From an uncultured Proteiniphilum sp. (GTDB lineage Bacteria; Bacteroidota; Bacteroidia; Bacteroidales; Dysgonomonadaceae), in NCBI GenBank assembly GCA_927407015.1, contig CAKMJT010000024.1, forward strand, positions 1 to 64,000: DNA of 64,000 nucleotides, in the 5' to 3' direction. Numbering within the stretch: the first letter of the stretch is position 1; each line of letters begins with the position of its first letter. Below are positions 62,731 through 64,000 of this stretch, piece by piece. The position numbers and the translations under genes were made by a program. The notes beneath the pieces are model-generated. The model saw only the letters and a program-made list of their open reading frames with translations, did no database searches and had not been told where the DNA came from.

Positions 62731-63195
62731 TCAAATACGGTAGATGCAGATATAGGTGAGCAGGTCTGTAGTGAGCCTGCTCAATCCGACAGGTGGGAAA
62801 TGATGCCGGACAGTGAGGGAGTTGTCGGGAATATCCCGGTACAGCAGTGATGTCATCACCGCCCATGTGGCACCGGTTAATTGGGTTAGGCTTTGAATTG
62901 TCTGCTGTTCTGCATTACGACTGAAATCGTCCGTGGAGATTTCGATGGTTTGGAATTCGCAGCAGTCCTCGTGATAAACGACGTTGTCGGAAGTGGATCC
63001 TGCTGCCGGTTTATTATTTTCGGAGGAGGCCTGCGTTGCTTCCGCCATTGGCCCTTCGCAGCAGATGCTGCTTTCAGACTCTTCGAAGAAACCAGCGGAA
63101 AAAAGGGTGCCTGCACAGAAATGCAGCGACAAAACCGGCTGAATGCCGGTAAGCAGCATGATCGCAGTCATCAGTATGGCAACTCCTTTTTTCAT
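62731..63195 (-). CDS. HYC_CC_PP-type small secreted protein
   Basis: The protein has 154 residues from ATG 63195, at the signal peptide MKKGVAILMTAIMLLTG; a start at 63219 is also in frame. Conserved features are SLHFCAGTLFSAGFF, SICCEGP, HEDCCEF and the late FPPVG, matching the Cys/His/Pro pattern of the HYC_CC_PP family often found beside Bacteroidota metal efflux genes. Cys and His pairs suggest periplasmic metal binding. It is the first gene of the minus-strand metal cluster, 131 nt before cusA. Confidence 0.75.
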   Translation of the reverse strand: MKKGVAILMTAIMLLTGIQPVLSLHFCAGTLFSAGFFEESESSICCEGPMAEATQASSENNKPAAGSTSDNVVYHEDCCEFQTIEISTDDFSRNAEQQTIQSLTQLTGATWAVMTSLLYRDIPDNSLTVRHHFPPVGLSRLTTDLLTYICIYRI

Positions 63196-63216
63196 ATGAT
63201 TAAAACAATTTATTTT

Positions 63217-63232
63217 CAAAGGTATCGTACGA
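63217..63232 (-). promoter_or_regulatory. Probable promoter and small palindrome ahead of the metal cluster
   Basis: On the minus strand TACCTTTG (63217-63224) matches TAnnTTTG, 22 nt before the ATG at 63195. Directly upstream is the palindrome TCGTACGA (63225-63232), which a metal-sensing regulator could bind. Confidence 0.4.
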
Positions 63233-63388
63233 AACTCTCTTCATCATGTGCTTGTGTGCAAAATATGTAGATACTCGTTTCATATGATTTGTTCCAATTT
63301 TTCCCTTTGGAAACGCAAATATAGTAAATCAAAACAATTTCACCCCGTAATTGTTTAAAAAAACGATTGTCTGCCTATTTGAAAAGAC

Positions 63389-64000
63389 ATGCCATCCTGT
63401 TGCCAATCACAGGATGTGCACTGTCACAAAACCGCAGGGACAGGTAACATGCATTCTGAAATGATGAAAAGAGCAGCTGGTATTTGGGACGAACGTTACT
63501 CCGGCAACGAGTACGTATACGGCGAACAACCGAACAACTATCTGAAGGAACAACTTGAAAAAATTCCTGTCGGCCATATCCTTTTTGCCGGTGAGGGTGA
63601 GGGACGCAATGCCGTCTATGCCGCCGGCCTTGGCTGGAAGGTTTCGGCATACGATATCAGTACGGAAGGGAAGAGGAAAGCACAACAGCTTGCAGACAGA
63701 CACCGCGTACAGATCGATTACCGTGTGGGTGAGCTGCACGAACTGAATTACGAAAAGGAGCAGTTTGATGTGATCGTTCTGATCTACGCCCATTTTCCGG
63801 TAGATAGGAGAGCATCCATACACAGAGCACTCAGCGACTGTTTACGACCGGGAGGAATCCTTATTCTGGAGGCATTCAGTAAAAACCACGCGCGCTATCA
63901 GGCCGTAAATCCGGGTGCCGGCGGCCCCAAAGATATTGCGATGTTGTTATCCGCGGATGATGTAAAAAATGATTTTCCTCAACTCGATATCATTGAACTG
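63389..64000 (+). CDS. Class I SAM-dependent methyltransferase (3' end outside window)
   Basis: The frame is open to the window end, so the protein is partial (about 204 residues seen). The core starts at GIWDERYSGNEYVYGEQPNN, typical of TehB-like methyltransferases, with the SAM motif ILFAGEGEGRNAVYAAGLGW, the acidic loop end YDIS and LRPGGILILEAF. The usual start would be ATG 63449, but ATG 63389 is in frame and adds 20 residues including PSCCQSQDVHCHK, a Cys/His cluster. It is divergent from the metal cluster. It may detoxify metal(loid)s or act in general metabolism; the substrate is unknown. Confidence 0.8.
   Translation, partial: MPSCCQSQDVHCHKTAGTGNMHSEMMKRAAGIWDERYSGNEYVYGEQPNNYLKEQLEKIPVGHILFAGEGEGRNAVYAAGLGWKVSAYDISTEGKRKAQQLADRHRVQIDYRVGELHELNYEKEQFDVIVLIYAHFPVDRRASIHRALSDCLRPGGILILEAFSKNHARYQAVNPGAGGPKDIAMLLSADDVKNDFPQLDIIEL

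Overview
The window looks like chromosomal DNA of a Bacteroidota bacterium, most likely order Bacteroidales and possibly Dysgonomonadaceae (Proteiniphilum/Petrimonas-like; this family placement is inference). The evidence is a SusC/SusD pair, several sites matching the Bacteroidota -7 promoter element TAnnTTTG, N-terminal lipobox proteins, a meso-diaminopimelate dehydrogenase, a SUI1/YciH protein and a TGS-type nucleoside kinase.

Layout. (1) 1-495: end of a rhomboid protease. (2) 610-21726: a long, mostly minus-strand nucleoside/ribose scavenging region that resembles the rus (ribose utilisation) locus of Bacteroides thetaiotaomicron. It holds SusC/SusD/DUF3823 outer-membrane proteins, two sugar permeases, two ribokinase genes, two nucleoside-hydrolase-type proteins, an ADP-ribosylglycohydrolase, a sulfatase, a propeller lipoprotein and a LacI regulator. 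The right half is decaying. SusC and one ribokinase each carry one in-frame stop, and IS remnants have fused the start of an apparent GH38 alpha-mannosidase gene to the tail of a propeller lipoprotein gene. (3) 21908-36501: ordinary chromosome, with ddh, lgt, an FprA flavodiiron protein, nagB, a GNAT protein, an esterase, a phosphoesterase/PQQ-propeller protein, an AddA-like helicase-nuclease, SUI1, a nucleoside kinase and mnmE.

(4) 36484-45210: an AT-rich integrated element of about 8.7 kb, bounded by near-identical 18-bp direct repeats. The left repeat is the last 18 bases of mnmE, the same target used by the unrelated SGI1 family. It carries a tyrosine integrase, two HTH proteins, a P4/D5-type primase-helicase, a zinc-finger/toprim-like partner, a possible TerS-like protein and small unknown genes. 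No relaxase is visible. It also has GTAAC iterons, a phased ACTTG operator and a nested palindrome. The content suggests a phage-satellite-like or P4-like island and is the best candidate here for an undescribed system.

(5) 45262-49098: a subtilase lipoprotein, an AraC regulator, YceI and a YgiD-like dioxygenase. (6) 49257-52628: a compact E1alpha-E1beta-E2 2-oxoacid dehydrogenase operon, followed by a truncated beta-helix gene fragment. (7) 53032-63195, minus strand: a copper/silver export cluster made of a HYC_CC_PP-like protein, CusA, CusC, CusB, an HMA lipoprotein and a CPH-type P1B ATPase. (8) 63389-64000: start of a SAM methyltransferase. No rRNA, tRNA or CRISPR array was seen.
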